Source: Bog-159 sp049520215
GTDB lineage: Bacteria > Acidobacteriota > Terriglobia > Bryobacterales > Bryobacteraceae
Direction: 5' to 3'
DNA length: 15,636 nucleotides
NCBI GenBank assembly: GCA_049520215.1
Contig: JBEKPZ010000175.1
Span: forward strand, 1 to 15,636
Both the position numbers and the translations under genes were made by a program. Under the pieces are notes generated by a model. That model saw only the letters and a program-made list of their open reading frames with translations, searched no databases and was not told the origin of the DNA. Below, one piece after another: positions 1 to 7,405 of this stretch; position 1 is the first letter of the stretch, and each line of letters begins with the position of its first letter.

Positions 1-1889
1 GCGCAGGCGATGTGCAGACGGCGGCGTTCGTCGGCTACGCGGTCGTCCTGGAGGTGCAAGAGTGCGGGGACACAGGCTGAAGCCTGTGCTACCAGTTTGG
101 TGCGGTAGACATCTAATAGGATGGGATCTTCGTGTGCGCGGCTGGGGAACAGGCCTTCGCACAAGCCCGGCAGGAACACGATGTCGAACACGCGGCCGCG
201 CACTTCGTCGATGCCGGAGACGAAGACGCTGCCATAGCGGCGCAGCGGCGGCTCGCGCCGCAGGAAGCGCAGACGGTCGGAGAGCACGCCGGAAACTTCA
301 TCGAGACCCACCGGCCCGACGTCGGCCATGGCCTGCAACTCGGCGAGCACCGACAGCACCGATTCTGGCCGGCGCAGGGCGGCGTCGGCCAGCGCGGTGA
401 GATGCGCGATCCAATCGCCCCAGGCGGCGTGGCGAGGCAGAGCAGCGAGCCGGTCGATCAGCGGCAGGGCGAAGCGCTCCAGATTTTTCAGCCGGGCGAT
501 TTCGCGCAGGAGTTGCGGACGGCGGCCTTCCTCTTTCTGACCGAGATCCGCCAGCCTGATGCGGAACTCCGCTTCGAGGCCACGCAGGCGGCGGGCCCAG
601 CGGTCGCGGCCACCGATGACGGCGGCGTCCACCAGGAGTTTTTCCCAGGCTGCGGGCGATTGCAGCGTGCCTCCGATCACCGCGGCATCTTCGTTTTCAG
701 CCGGCTCGGGGTCAGGCTCGGGTTCCGGCGCGGCGGGTTCGTTGCGCTCGTAGAATCGTGCGAGGACTTCGTCGTCAGGCGGCAGGGCCGCGGCGGCGTT
801 GGCTGGTGCGCGGTCCAGCGGCGGCGCCTGACCTAGCGAGAGATATTCGGCGAAGCGTGTGGCGGAGCAGCCTTCTCCCGCGCATGCGAGCAGTGCCAGG
901 AAGGCGCGGCCTGCGGGATCGGGGCGCGCCACGCCTCGGCTGAAATACGCTGGGATGCCTGCCCGGCGGAGGGCTTCCTCCACCAAGGGCTGGTAGCGTT
1001 CCGGCGAGCGCAGCAGGATGGCTATGCGGTCGAAGGGTACGCTGTCCGCGGCGGATTTGCGGATGCGGCGCGCGATTTCTACGCATTCGAGGGACTCGCC
1101 CGCGGCGGAGAAGTAGTCCAGGGTGCGGTCGGGTTCGGCGGGGGGAGAGAGGGATGGATTGAATAGAGACTCTCGGATGCGGTCTAGGGTTGTGGCGGCC
1201 TGAGAGGCCGCCGCAGGCTGAGAGCCTGCCCCACTCGTCAAACATCCCTCAAAGACTGCGGGGGCTCGGTCCAGCAGTGCTTCGGCTAGTTGGCGCCGCA
1301 GGGACGAGTCCAGGTCGATGTCTAGCAGCACGACGGGGAGGCCCAGCAGGCGGTGCTTCCCTTCCCTGGCGGCCGCGATGGCATAGCGCAGCAGCAGCGC
1401 GAAGTCGGCCGCGGACCGACCGGCGAGTTCCTCTTCGTAGAGCGCCGCCATGCGCGCGAGGTCTCGGCCCGGCAGACCCGTCGCCGCCACTTGCTCCGGC
1501 CGCACGCCTTCCAGTCGCAACTCGGCGATGGTTCGCGCTACGGCGCGCGCCAAACCTGGCGTATCGGCCACCGGCTGAAAGTACGGGATGGAATCCGCCT
1601 TCAGCTTGTGGATCACGCGCGCCACCATGGCCTCCGCGCCCAAGCCGCCTACGGGCGTCAGTCCGGCGCGGGCCAGCGGCCCTTCGGCGAGATCCACCGC
1701 CAGTCCGGTGAGCGTCATGCGATGCACGCCCAGCAGGCCGGCGCCGCAAGATGCGCGCGCGAAATCGTCGGCCGCGCCGCGCGATTGCGCCAGCACCACG
1801 ACTTCCGCCTGGCCCTTCAGCGACGCGAGAAACTCGGCGGCGCGATCGAGCAGAACGGCATAGGAGGCGGACTGAACCAGACTGCGCAC
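1..1889 (-). CDS. AddB-like helicase/nuclease subunit (PD-(D/E)XK family), partial
   Basis: The reading frame is open from a GTG at 1889 to the left edge (629 codons seen), so the C-terminus is missing. The codon just before the GTG is a stop (TAA, 1892-1890), which fixes this as the earliest start; no clear Shine-Dalgarno site is seen. Family-like segments include DRIAILLRSPERYQPL (about residues 290-305), WEKLLVDAAVIGGRDRW (about 412-428), GRVFDIVFLPGLCEGLFP (about 565-582) and DERRRLHIACA at the left edge. The last resembles the ERRLLYVAxTRA motif of UvrD/AddB proteins. In the family, AddB-type proteins process double-strand DNA ends with a partner helicase, and the nuclease domain is C-terminal, here outside the window. 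Two palindromic repeats (residues about 219-233 and 599-607) are translated in frame. Family call fairly sure; exact subunit name less so. Confidence 0.85.
   Translation of the reverse strand, partial: MRSLVQSASYAVLLDRAAEFLASLKGQAEVVVLAQSRGAADDFARASCGAGLLGVHRMTLTGLAVDLAEGPLARAGLTPVGGLGAEAMVARVIHKLKADSIPYFQPVADTPGLARAVARTIAELRLEGVRPEQVAATGLPGRDLARMAALYEEELAGRSAADFALLLRYAIAAAREGKHRLLGLPVVLLDIDLDSSLRRQLAEALLDRAPAVFEGCLTSGAGSQPAAASQAATTLDRIRESLFNPSLSPPAEPDRTLDYFSAAGESLECVEIARRIRKSAADSVPFDRIAILLRSPERYQPLVEEALRRAGIPAYFSRGVARPDPAGRAFLALLACAGEGCSATRFAEYLSLGQAPPLDRAPANAAAALPPDDEVLARFYERNEPAAPEPEPDPEPAENEDAAVIGGTLQSPAAWEKLLVDAAVIGGRDRWARRLRGLEAEFRIRLADLGQKEEGRRPQLLREIARLKNLERFALPLIDRLAALPRHAAWGDWIAHLTALADAALRRPESVLSVLAELQAMADVGPVGLDEVSGVLSDRLRFLRREPPLRRYGSVFVSGIDEVRGRVFDIVFLPGLCEGLFPSRAHEDPILLDVYRTKLVAQASACVPALLHLQDDRVADERRRLHIAC
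71..94. repeat. Palindromic repeat unit inside the AddB-like gene
   Basis: CACAGGCT-GA-AGCCTGTG forms a perfect 8-bp inverted repeat followed by GCTACCA. The same 24 bp, with one base changed, recurs at 3052-3075 outside any gene. Here it is translated in the gene's frame on the minus strand and adds roughly VAQASACV to the protein without breaking it. Confidence 0.75.
1192..1234. repeat. Double hairpin repeat inserted in frame in the AddB-like gene
   Basis: Two adjacent inverted repeats are present: GGCGGCCT-GAG-AGGCCGCC and GCAGGCT-GAG-AGCCTGC. They are bounded by GTGG on the left and CCAC on the right. The second hairpin is identical in sequence to the unit at 13307-13323. On the minus strand it is read in frame as about GAGSQPAAASQAA, between a segment ending RAPAVFEGC and one starting TTLDRIRESLF. 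Confidence 0.8.
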
Positions 1890-1964
1890 TTAAGTCGCAG
1901 TGTATCAGCCTGTAACAAAACCGTAGTTTCTGTCACAATACATGGAATACCCGGGAGTATTTCG

Positions 1965-2684
1965 ATGAGCCTGTTCGATGGTCTGTACCCTTACGAAATC
2001 GTGCTCCTGATCCTGGGGGCGCTGTTCTTTTTGCTGCTGGCCGTGCTGCTGGTCTTGCTGGTGGTGCGCGGCAAGTCCTACATCGGAATGCTGGCTTTCT
2101 TCGCCATACCGATCGCCATGATCGGCTACCCAAGTATCCAGGAGATCACGTTCCAAAATGGCGCGGTTACCATTCAGAAGACCACGGAGCAGTTGCAGGC
2201 GGCCCCGACCGACACCGCCGTGCGGTCGAATCTCGAGAACCAGGTAGCCAGCCTGGCGAGCCGGCCGACCGCCGACCCTACCGCGCTAACGAGCATTGCC
2301 GGGGCTCAATTCGCTCTGGGTCATCGTGCGGAGGCGGAAACCAATTTGCAGAAGGCCATGCAGACGTCGCCGGCTTTGCCTCAGGCCGTGGCACTGAAGC
2401 AGCGCATGGATACCGATAGCGCCCTCACCACCCTGACCGCGCAAGTGGCACAACATCCAAACGACGACGCCGCCAAACAGAACTTGGCGAATACCGTGGC
2501 GCAGGCCGCTTCTCTAAAGATTGCCAATCCCGGGTTCCTCGCCCATTTGTCGATCGCCCACGCCGCGCTTGGCGACCAGGCCAAGGCCCAATCGTTTGCC
2601 GATACGGCGCTCAAAATCAATCCGAACCTGGCTGAGGCGACACAACTGAAGAGTCTGGCCGCCGGTCCGGGCACGCATAACTGA
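1965..2684 (+). CDS. Membrane-anchored TPR-like protein
   Basis: 239 residues. The start ATG at 1965 follows a GGGAG-like ribosome site (1953-1957) at a normal distance; the same frame is open far upstream, but that part is the shadow of the AddB-like gene on the other strand. Residues about 11-34 form a strongly hydrophobic helix, and residues 38-54 a second one. The rest is alanine- and glutamine-rich and helical, with TPR-like units near 107-138 (AGAQFALGHRAEAETNLQKA) and 191-222 (LSIAHAALGDQAKAQSFADT). TPR repeats bind partner proteins, so a scaffolding role at the inner membrane is an inference. It is divergent from the AddB-like gene (75 bp apart). Specific function unknown. Confidence 0.85.
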   Translation: MSLFDGLYPYEIVLLILGALFFLLLAVLLVLLVVRGKSYIGMLAFFAIPIAMIGYPSIQEITFQNGAVTIQKTTEQLQAAPTDTAVRSNLENQVASLASRPTADPTALTSIAGAQFALGHRAEAETNLQKAMQTSPALPQAVALKQRMDTDSALTTLTAQVAQHPNDDAAKQNLANTVAQAASLKIANPGFLAHLSIAHAALGDQAKAQSFADTALKINPNLAEATQLKSLAAGPGTHN

Positions 2685-2717
2685 AACGATCAAAGCCCAA
2701 ATGGTTGGATGTAAAGA

Positions 2718-2789
2718 GGGTTCTGGGCGCTGGGGTTCGGGCGCTGGGTCCGGGGCCGGGAGTCTGAGGGCCGGGTGGTTTTTTCGGGG
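2718..2789 (+). other. G-tract cluster (possible G-quadruplex)
   Basis: Ten runs of three or four G lie within 72 bases on the plus strand, separated by short loops, with GGGCGCTGGG-like units partly repeated. It starts 33 bases after the stop of the TPR-like gene. The spacing allows G-quadruplex folding in DNA or in the transcript. Whether it acts as a terminator or stability element is not known. Confidence 0.5.
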
Positions 2790-2852
2790 TAGCGGAGAGA
2801 CAGTGGTTGCGTATCAGTTGGAGTCGCTTGCCCGGTTGTCGAAGAGCAGGTG

Positions 2853-3075
2853 GGCAGTTCGCTGCCAACTCGGGCAACCCGGTCCAGCAAGGGCAACTCT
2901 TCTTCGAGTGGCAATCTGCGCTCGCAGATTCTTCTCTCTTTGGGCCATGCGGGCCAGCAACCATTGGGAGCTGGCCATCTGTTCGAGGCGCATCCATTCG
3001 GTTTGGGTTTGGGGTTGCCACTCGGCAACGCGGGATGCTGCAAAAGGCTCTCACAGGCTGAAGCCTGTGCCACCA
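2853..3075. repeat. Chain of short hairpins, GGCAAC flavour
   Basis: No gene is seen in 2685-3150; this stretch is filled by small inverted repeats. They are GGCAG-TTCG-CTGCC (2853-2866), CGGG-CAA-CCCG (2871-2881), ACTC...GAGT (2896-2909), AATCTGC-GCTC-GCAGATT (2913-2930), GTTGCC-ACTC-GGCAAC (3014-3029) and CACAGGCT-GA-AGCCTGTG (3052-3069). Between hairpins the words GGCAA and CCAGCAA recur. The last unit matches the repeat at 71-94. Reading frames through this stretch show no protein-like content. Confidence 0.7.
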
Positions 3076-3150
3076 ATTGCCGCTAAGTCATTGATAACCG
3101 CTAGAAGCCTGGTTGCCTCAAATTCACCAACCTCGCCCGGGCCGCACTCG

Positions 3151-5784
3151 CTAATTCGAGGCGCTCGCCGCGGGCGCGGCTACATTGATGAAGAACGGCA
3201 TGCTCAGGTCCCCATCCAACGAGACGGTTACCGGCACCTGCTGGCCCGCGATCGAAGCGGCCAGCACGAACTGAATCAGCAGATCGCCCGAGCCGTCCTG
3301 CGCCTGTTGAACAGTGAACACCGGAATACTCACACCGCCTTCGGCAACCCCGGCGCGGCTGGGGGCGGCCAGCACCGCCGGGTCCATACCGGTCACGGCC
3401 AGCGTGATGCTGTCGCCAGGCGCCGCACTCTGCGCAGCACCCAACGAAACTCCAGCAGCCGAAGCCGCTCCCACGATGACGGGCGGCGGCGGACCGATCT
3501 GCAGCACTACCGGATACGCTTGCCTCGCGCCATTCTGGAAAGCCAGCACGGCCGGTCCGGTAGGCACCCCAACCGGGATCACAAAGTTGATCTGGGTGGG
3601 CGATGTGTACAGGATCTGGGCGCTCTGACCCTCCAGCGTGATGGCTGGGGCGCCCGCGGCCGCCTGCAGATTCTGGCCGTAGATCGAAGCGATGGCCCCA
3701 GGGTAAAGGCTGTTCTGCACCGGATAGAAAGCGTTGGGCACGGGTAGAACAATCGCCGGCAGGGTAGGATCGGCCGGCGCAACCTGGAACCCCGGCGTTT
3801 GTTCGGCAACCTGGAATCCGGAGATGACGCTGACCACCGTGCTTTGCAGAATGGCGGATGGAGACACCGTCACATTGGCGATGGCTTGCGTGGGACTCTT
3901 CACCCACAACTGCCGCACCGCGACGTCGCCCGAACCAAACCCGACGGTAGTCAGCCCCTTCACGAATTGCATGCTGAAAGTGGTGACATCCACCATGGCC
4001 GAGATTCCCTGCGGCAAGGTGGCGATGAATGCCGGCGACAGCGTTGAGGTCGAGACGGTCGCGGTGGGCGGATCGCTTTGCGGGTAAGAGTAGGTGAAGG
4101 AAGGCTGCGTCTGCGGCTGCAGGAACGTCGAGTTTTGGCCGTCGGGGTTATACACGGTAATGGTAGCGGTCTGGCCGCTGGCGCCCGGCGGGGGTGTCAC
4201 CGAAACCGATCCGGACTGGCCCGTAGGATCGGACTGATTGGCCGCATAAGCAACCGTAACCTGCCCCGGCAGGCTATCGAAGAACACCAGGCTATGGGCA
4301 CTCAAGCCGGTTCCGGCAACGGTGACTGTGCCATCCGGATTCGGGGTTACGGCCGTCAGCACGGGCGGCGCATTCGTTACCACCTGGAGGGCTTCGGGCA
4401 GCACGAAGATATCGTCTGGCAGCAGGAATAACAGGTGTTCGGGAAGAGGTGCGGGCGCCGACTGATAGTCGAAGAACATGCTCAGGAGGGTGGTATCTCC
4501 ATCCTGGTAAACTTGGGATGCGTAATCCGCCAAGGGACCCGCGGGGGCGCCCAGCGCGAGAACGCTTTGTACAGGAGTGGACGTGGTTCCCGAGGTGAGG
4601 CCGTTGCCCTGCGCCAGCACCGTTTGGACCGCCGTATTCGCATTCAAATAGGCCGGCTGATCGTAGCTCGGGACGGCGGAGTCGTACCAGTAAGACGTAA
4701 CATCGTAGACTTCCACCGCCGCGCGCGGCTGCACGGAGAAATCGATGCCGCCGAAGCTGTCGCCCTGCTTTATGTCGATGGACGTGAACTGACTCGGGTC
4801 CCAGGTGCCGGGCGCGAAAGTGCTCACGAACGGTCCGCTGGCTAAGACCTGGTTGCCGTTGGCATCTAGCGGCGGCGTGATATTGGCAGTCGGCGGAAGT
4901 GGGTGCACATACACCCAATAGTTCCCCGGCGGCAAGCCGTCGATCTCGTACATTCCATCCGGAGTGGTCAGGCTGCTGACGGCCGGACCGTTGGGTTGAA
5001 TCGCTACCACCGAAGCCAGGTGCACGCCCTGTCCGCCCATAGTCACCTGCCCGCTGATGGAGCCATATCCGGCCGGGAAGCCGCCGGCGGGATAGAGCAG
5101 CGAGACGCCGGCGATATCGTCCGCATCGAGCGGCCGCGCGCGGTTTGTGGCGCGCGACACCGCGGTGGACATGGTGGCCGATGTGAAAGCGTGCTGCAAC
5201 CCGATCGAATGCCCGATCTCGTGGACCAGAACGGTGAAAAAGAGCTCCGAATAACTCGGCCCCGTGTAACCCTCCGCGCTTACCGCTCCCGGCTGCTGGG
5301 TCAGGTTGACGTTCAGTTGAATGAAGGATTCCAAGATGGGCACGAACTGGGTTCCATCCGCCGCGGTCGCGGGAGCGTTGGTGGAGACCGAATGCCCGGC
5401 CAGCGCCAGCACGCCCGGCGGCAAGTCGTCGACGAAGGCAATTTCGCCGGCCGGCACATTTTGCGGCGTACCGGCGACTTGGAGGCCGCCAAAGGCCACC
5501 CGCAGATCCGAACTGGCCACGGAGTTCCAGACTTGGGCGGCATTGCGGATCTGCCCCAGGACGGAAGGAAAACTGTCGTTCGGCGTATAACTGGTCGGTC
5601 CGGAAGTGGAGACGAAGAAGGTGACGGTCTTATCCGGCAGCGCCGTGAGGTCGAACTTTTCGTAGACGGCCTGGTAGGGCGACGACGAATTCAGATAGTG
5701 GACGTAGTGGTAGTAAGCCGCCGATGGGGCGGCCGCGGCAGCCAGGAGTCCCGACAGCAGCGCGCAGGTTTTCAGCCGCGTCAC
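3151..5784 (-). CDS. Secreted matrixin-like metalloprotease with TIGR03437 C-terminal domain
   Basis: 877 residues from GTG at 5784, which overlaps the upstream gene's stop as GTGA and has GGAGGG 8 bases before it; the frame is open further up, but that is the neighbour's shadow. Residues 1-23 look like a signal peptide (cut after PSAA). The zinc site HEIGHSIGLQH is at 188-198, with a Met-turn candidate ATMSTAVSRA at about 203-212 and LDADDIAGVSLLYP closing the M10/metzincin catalytic domain. Residues about 241-295 resemble a carboxypeptidase regulatory-like (CNA-B type) module, and about 473-555 an IPT/TIG-like module. Residues about 675-870 carry the TIGR03437 domain (FYPVQNSLYPGAIASIYGQN, TSPTQINFVIP). 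Expected to be exported and to cleave proteins outside the cytoplasm; the substrate is unknown. No obvious propeptide cysteine switch is seen. Confidence 0.92.
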   Translation of the reverse strand: MTRLKTCALLSGLLAAAAAPSAAYYHYVHYLNSSSPYQAVYEKFDLTALPDKTVTFFVSTSGPTSYTPNDSFPSVLGQIRNAAQVWNSVASSDLRVAFGGLQVAGTPQNVPAGEIAFVDDLPPGVLALAGHSVSTNAPATAADGTQFVPILESFIQLNVNLTQQPGAVSAEGYTGPSYSELFFTVLVHEIGHSIGLQHAFTSATMSTAVSRATNRARPLDADDIAGVSLLYPAGGFPAGYGSISGQVTMGGQGVHLASVVAIQPNGPAVSSLTTPDGMYEIDGLPPGNYWVYVHPLPPTANITPPLDANGNQVLASGPFVSTFAPGTWDPSQFTSIDIKQGDSFGGIDFSVQPRAAVEVYDVTSYWYDSAVPSYDQPAYLNANTAVQTVLAQGNGLTSGTTSTPVQSVLALGAPAGPLADYASQVYQDGDTTLLSMFFDYQSAPAPLPEHLLFLLPDDIFVLPEALQVVTNAPPVLTAVTPNPDGTVTVAGTGLSAHSLVFFDSLPGQVTVAYAANQSDPTGQSGSVSVTPPPGASGQTATITVYNPDGQNSTFLQPQTQPSFTYSYPQSDPPTATVSTSTLSPAFIATLPQGISAMVDVTTFSMQFVKGLTTVGFGSGDVAVRQLWVKSPTQAIANVTVSPSAILQSTVVSVISGFQVAEQTPGFQVAPADPTLPAIVLPVPNAFYPVQNSLYPGAIASIYGQNLQAAAGAPAITLEGQSAQILYTSPTQINFVIPVGVPTGPAVLAFQNGARQAYPVVLQIGPPPPVIVGAASAAGVSLGAAQSAAPGDSITLAVTGMDPAVLAAPSRAGVAEGGVSIPVFTVQQAQDGSGDLLIQFVLAASIAGQQVPVTVSLDGDLSMPFFINVAAPAASASN

Positions 5785-6341
5785 GATCCCGTCCCTCCGG
5801 GTGCGATGGCTGCAATCAGTTGCGCGAGCGGCATGCTGAGGGGCTGGCTCCGCACGGCCTGGCCGGTGCCCGGCGCCAGGATGGTTTCCGTAGTGGGCAT
5901 CTGCGCCGCCGTGATATTGCCGGAAGCGTCCGGCAGCAGGTTGAACACACCTTGGGTGAAGCCCATCGGGTAGGTCGCGCCCTTGCTGGATGTCCACAGG
6001 AACAGCACGTATTGCCGGCCGGTGACCAACTGCGGCACACCGGGATAGGTCTGGCGGATGCCGTTGGCGGTTCCGCCGGGGACCAGCACGTCGATGGTGC
6101 TCTGGGTGGCGCCCTTCCACTGCGCCAGCACGCTGACCTTATAGTGCGTGTAGATGACCGCGCCGGTATAGGAGGCGGAAGATCCAGTCACCTGCGCCTG
6201 GACAATAGCCGTGGACTTGGCGATCAGGTCGTTCAGGCTGAGCAACTCCAAGGTGGCGCCCCAGACGGGCGCCAGCCAGACGGCCAGGCAAAGCGCGACG
6301 CGAACGGGTTTCGGCACGACATGTCTCGTTGCACTTCGCAT
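5781..6341 (-). CDS. Small secreted protein of unknown function, partner of the metalloprotease
   Basis: 186 residues. MRSATRHVVPKPVRVALCLA begins a signal peptide ending near VWGA (residues 26-29). The mature part is a compact, mostly beta-type sequence with WKGATQSTIDVLVPGG (about residues 75-90) and GRQYVLFLWTSSKG (about 107-120). No catalytic motif is recognised. The stop overlaps the start of the metalloprotease gene by GTGA, so the two are very likely translated together. Co-export with a metalloprotease suggests a chaperone, inhibitor or shared-target role, but that is inference only. The ribosome site is weak (GAG at about 9 bases from the ATG). Confidence 0.85.
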   Translation of the reverse strand: MRSATRHVVPKPVRVALCLAVWLAPVWGATLELLSLNDLIAKSTAIVQAQVTGSSASYTGAVIYTHYKVSVLAQWKGATQSTIDVLVPGGTANGIRQTYPGVPQLVTGRQYVLFLWTSSKGATYPMGFTQGVFNLLPDASGNITAAQMPTTETILAPGTGQAVRSQPLSMPLAQLIAAIAPGGTGS

Positions 6342-6463
6342 ACCAACTCAAAATACTGATAATACATGATTTGGAATTTCCTTGCGGCGGCCGGCCGTGT
6401 TGCTTCGACACGTCCGGCGTGGCGCCATGCCTCAGGTTCCGACGGAACACGCACGAAGAGATG

Positions 6464-6499
6464 TTGCATTTTGCGCAGTCAATACGTATAATTGTACGT
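6464..6499 (+). promoter_or_regulatory. Promoter with overlapping palindromic operator for the Phd-like antitoxin gene
   Basis: A perfect -10 box TATAAT (6487-6492) lies 17 bases after TTGCAT (6464-6469). The -10 is inside a near-perfect 16-bp inverted repeat ACGTATAATTGTACGT (6484-6499; one mismatched pair). Antitoxins of this type normally repress their own operon by binding palindromes over the promoter, which fits. The ribosome site AGGGAGG follows at 6511-6517. Confidence 0.6.
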
Positions 6500-6521
6500 A
6501 GGGACAATACAGGGAGGCAGA

Positions 6522-7013
6522 ATGGCAACCGCTCAACCGGCTTTCGATGACGTGATCGTTAGCGCCACCAGCCTGAACAGGCGCTCGGGCGAAATCCTGG
6601 ACCAGGCGCTCGATAAATGTGTCACGATTATGCGAAACGAGCAGGCATTTGCATTGCTGCGCCGCGAACAGGTTGCGGAGATGGCCTCGCTGCTCCGCTC
6701 CGCTCAGCGGATTCTCGATCTGCTTCACTCCATCGAACTGGCACGGTCGGGTGCGGCTCTCGATCCCGCAAACGAATTCGAGTGGATTACTGCGTTTCGA
6801 CCGAACGATCTGACGGAGATGGCCCGCGAGGTGTACGCGGCGTATGCACGGGCGCGAAGTGGCGAGATCGCGACAGAGGATGCCGAGGCCGTGATTCATG
6901 AATGGCAAGAGAGTGCCTGGGCTATGCGCAGCGCCGATGTGCGGGCGGCTTTCGACGCACCGTCCGACGAAGTTCCCCTAACGGAGCCGGTTCTGGCGAC
7001 GAATCGCGGATGA
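6522..7013 (+). CDS. Phd/YefM-like antitoxin, extended
   Basis: 163 residues from ATG 6522, with AGGGAGG 4 bases upstream; an in-frame earlier start at 6492 is rejected because it overlaps the -10 box. Residues 11-45 (VSATSLNRRSGEILDQALDK, then VTIMRNEQAFALL) match the N-terminal DNA-binding fold of Phd/YefM antitoxins. The rest is longer than usual for the family (typically 70-90 residues). It is mostly helical, with a hydrophobic helix at 56-75 and a glutamate-rich part around 115-131. The toxin gene starts at 7010 inside the stop codon (ATGA), which is typical of TA operons. Likely autoregulated through the palindrome upstream. Because the toxin is broken, the antitoxin may now act as a stand-alone regulator. 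Confidence 0.75.
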   Translation: MATAQPAFDDVIVSATSLNRRSGEILDQALDKCVTIMRNEQAFALLRREQVAEMASLLRSAQRILDLLHSIELARSGAALDPANEFEWITAFRPNDLTEMAREVYAAYARARSGEIATEDAEAVIHEWQESAWAMRSADVRAAFDAPSDEVPLTEPVLATNRG

Positions 7014-7375
7014 GCCGAATGGCAATGAACCCCAAGGAGGAGCCGCTGACAAAGCCTCCGGAAGTTACGGCGGATGACGAAGGCAAGTGGTTGGTCGTGG
7101 CCCGGAATGGCCGCGTTAACCGCAACTGGGAAGCATTGATCGATCGCTCGCCAGAGAGCGCCTTGAGGTGGTACAAATACCTTCGCGTGTGCCCCACACC
7201 CGGTATCCGGGCCGCGTATTTCCGCTGAGAGGATCGGTTTACCGCGGTGCGTGGGAATGCGAAATCACGAACGGCGACCGCATCTATTACGTGCCGCACG
7301 AAGCGGCGAAGAAGGCCGTCGTCTACTATGCGGGACTATGCGGGACCACATCCGAAGCTGGCGCCGCGGCCATAG
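7010..7375 (+). pseudogene. Broken ParE/RelE-like toxin gene (two indels)
   Basis: The start ATG overlaps the antitoxin stop. The first 63 codons read as a toxin-like sequence (WLVVARNGRVNRNWEALIDR), then the frame runs to a stop at 7226-7228. The sense continues one frame over from about 7196: RYPGRVFPLRGSVYRGAWEC then EITNGDRIYYVPHEAAKKAV. This C-terminal pattern (W-E-EI-GDR-YYV) is typical of RelE/ParE-fold toxins. A base appears lost in CCCACACCC (7192-7201). Then ACTATGCGGG is duplicated in tandem (7325-7334 and 7335-7344). Removing one copy restores YYAGPHPKLAPRP and a stop at 7373-7375. The repaired protein would be about 118 residues. Family call moderate; the two lesions are directly visible. 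Confidence 0.7.
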
Positions 7376-7405
7376 GCGGGCGAGAAGGCCGCCGAGCGGC
7401 GCCGA

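Noticed and set aside
132..836. Long plus-strand open frame of 234 codons
   Set aside because: It is antisense to the AddB-like gene, whose minus-strand translation has clear family motifs; the plus frame has none.
775..1749. Minus-strand frames 775-1245 and 1249-1749
   Set aside because: Arginine- and proline-rich shadow frames of the AddB-like gene; the true frame starts at 1889 and runs off the left edge.
1353..1964. N-terminal extension of the TPR-like protein
   Set aside because: It is antisense to the AddB-like gene and not protein-like; ATG 1965 has a ribosome site and opens with a membrane helix.
2701..3747. Plus-strand frame of 348 codons
   Set aside because: The first part is repeat DNA and the rest is antisense to the metalloprotease gene.
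5785..6120. N-terminal extension of the metalloprotease frame
   Set aside because: It overlaps the upstream secreted-protein gene out of frame; the signal peptide and GGAGGG support GTG 5784.
6492..6521. Earlier start for the Phd-like antitoxin
   Set aside because: The codon lies within the -10 box, so it could not be in the transcript.
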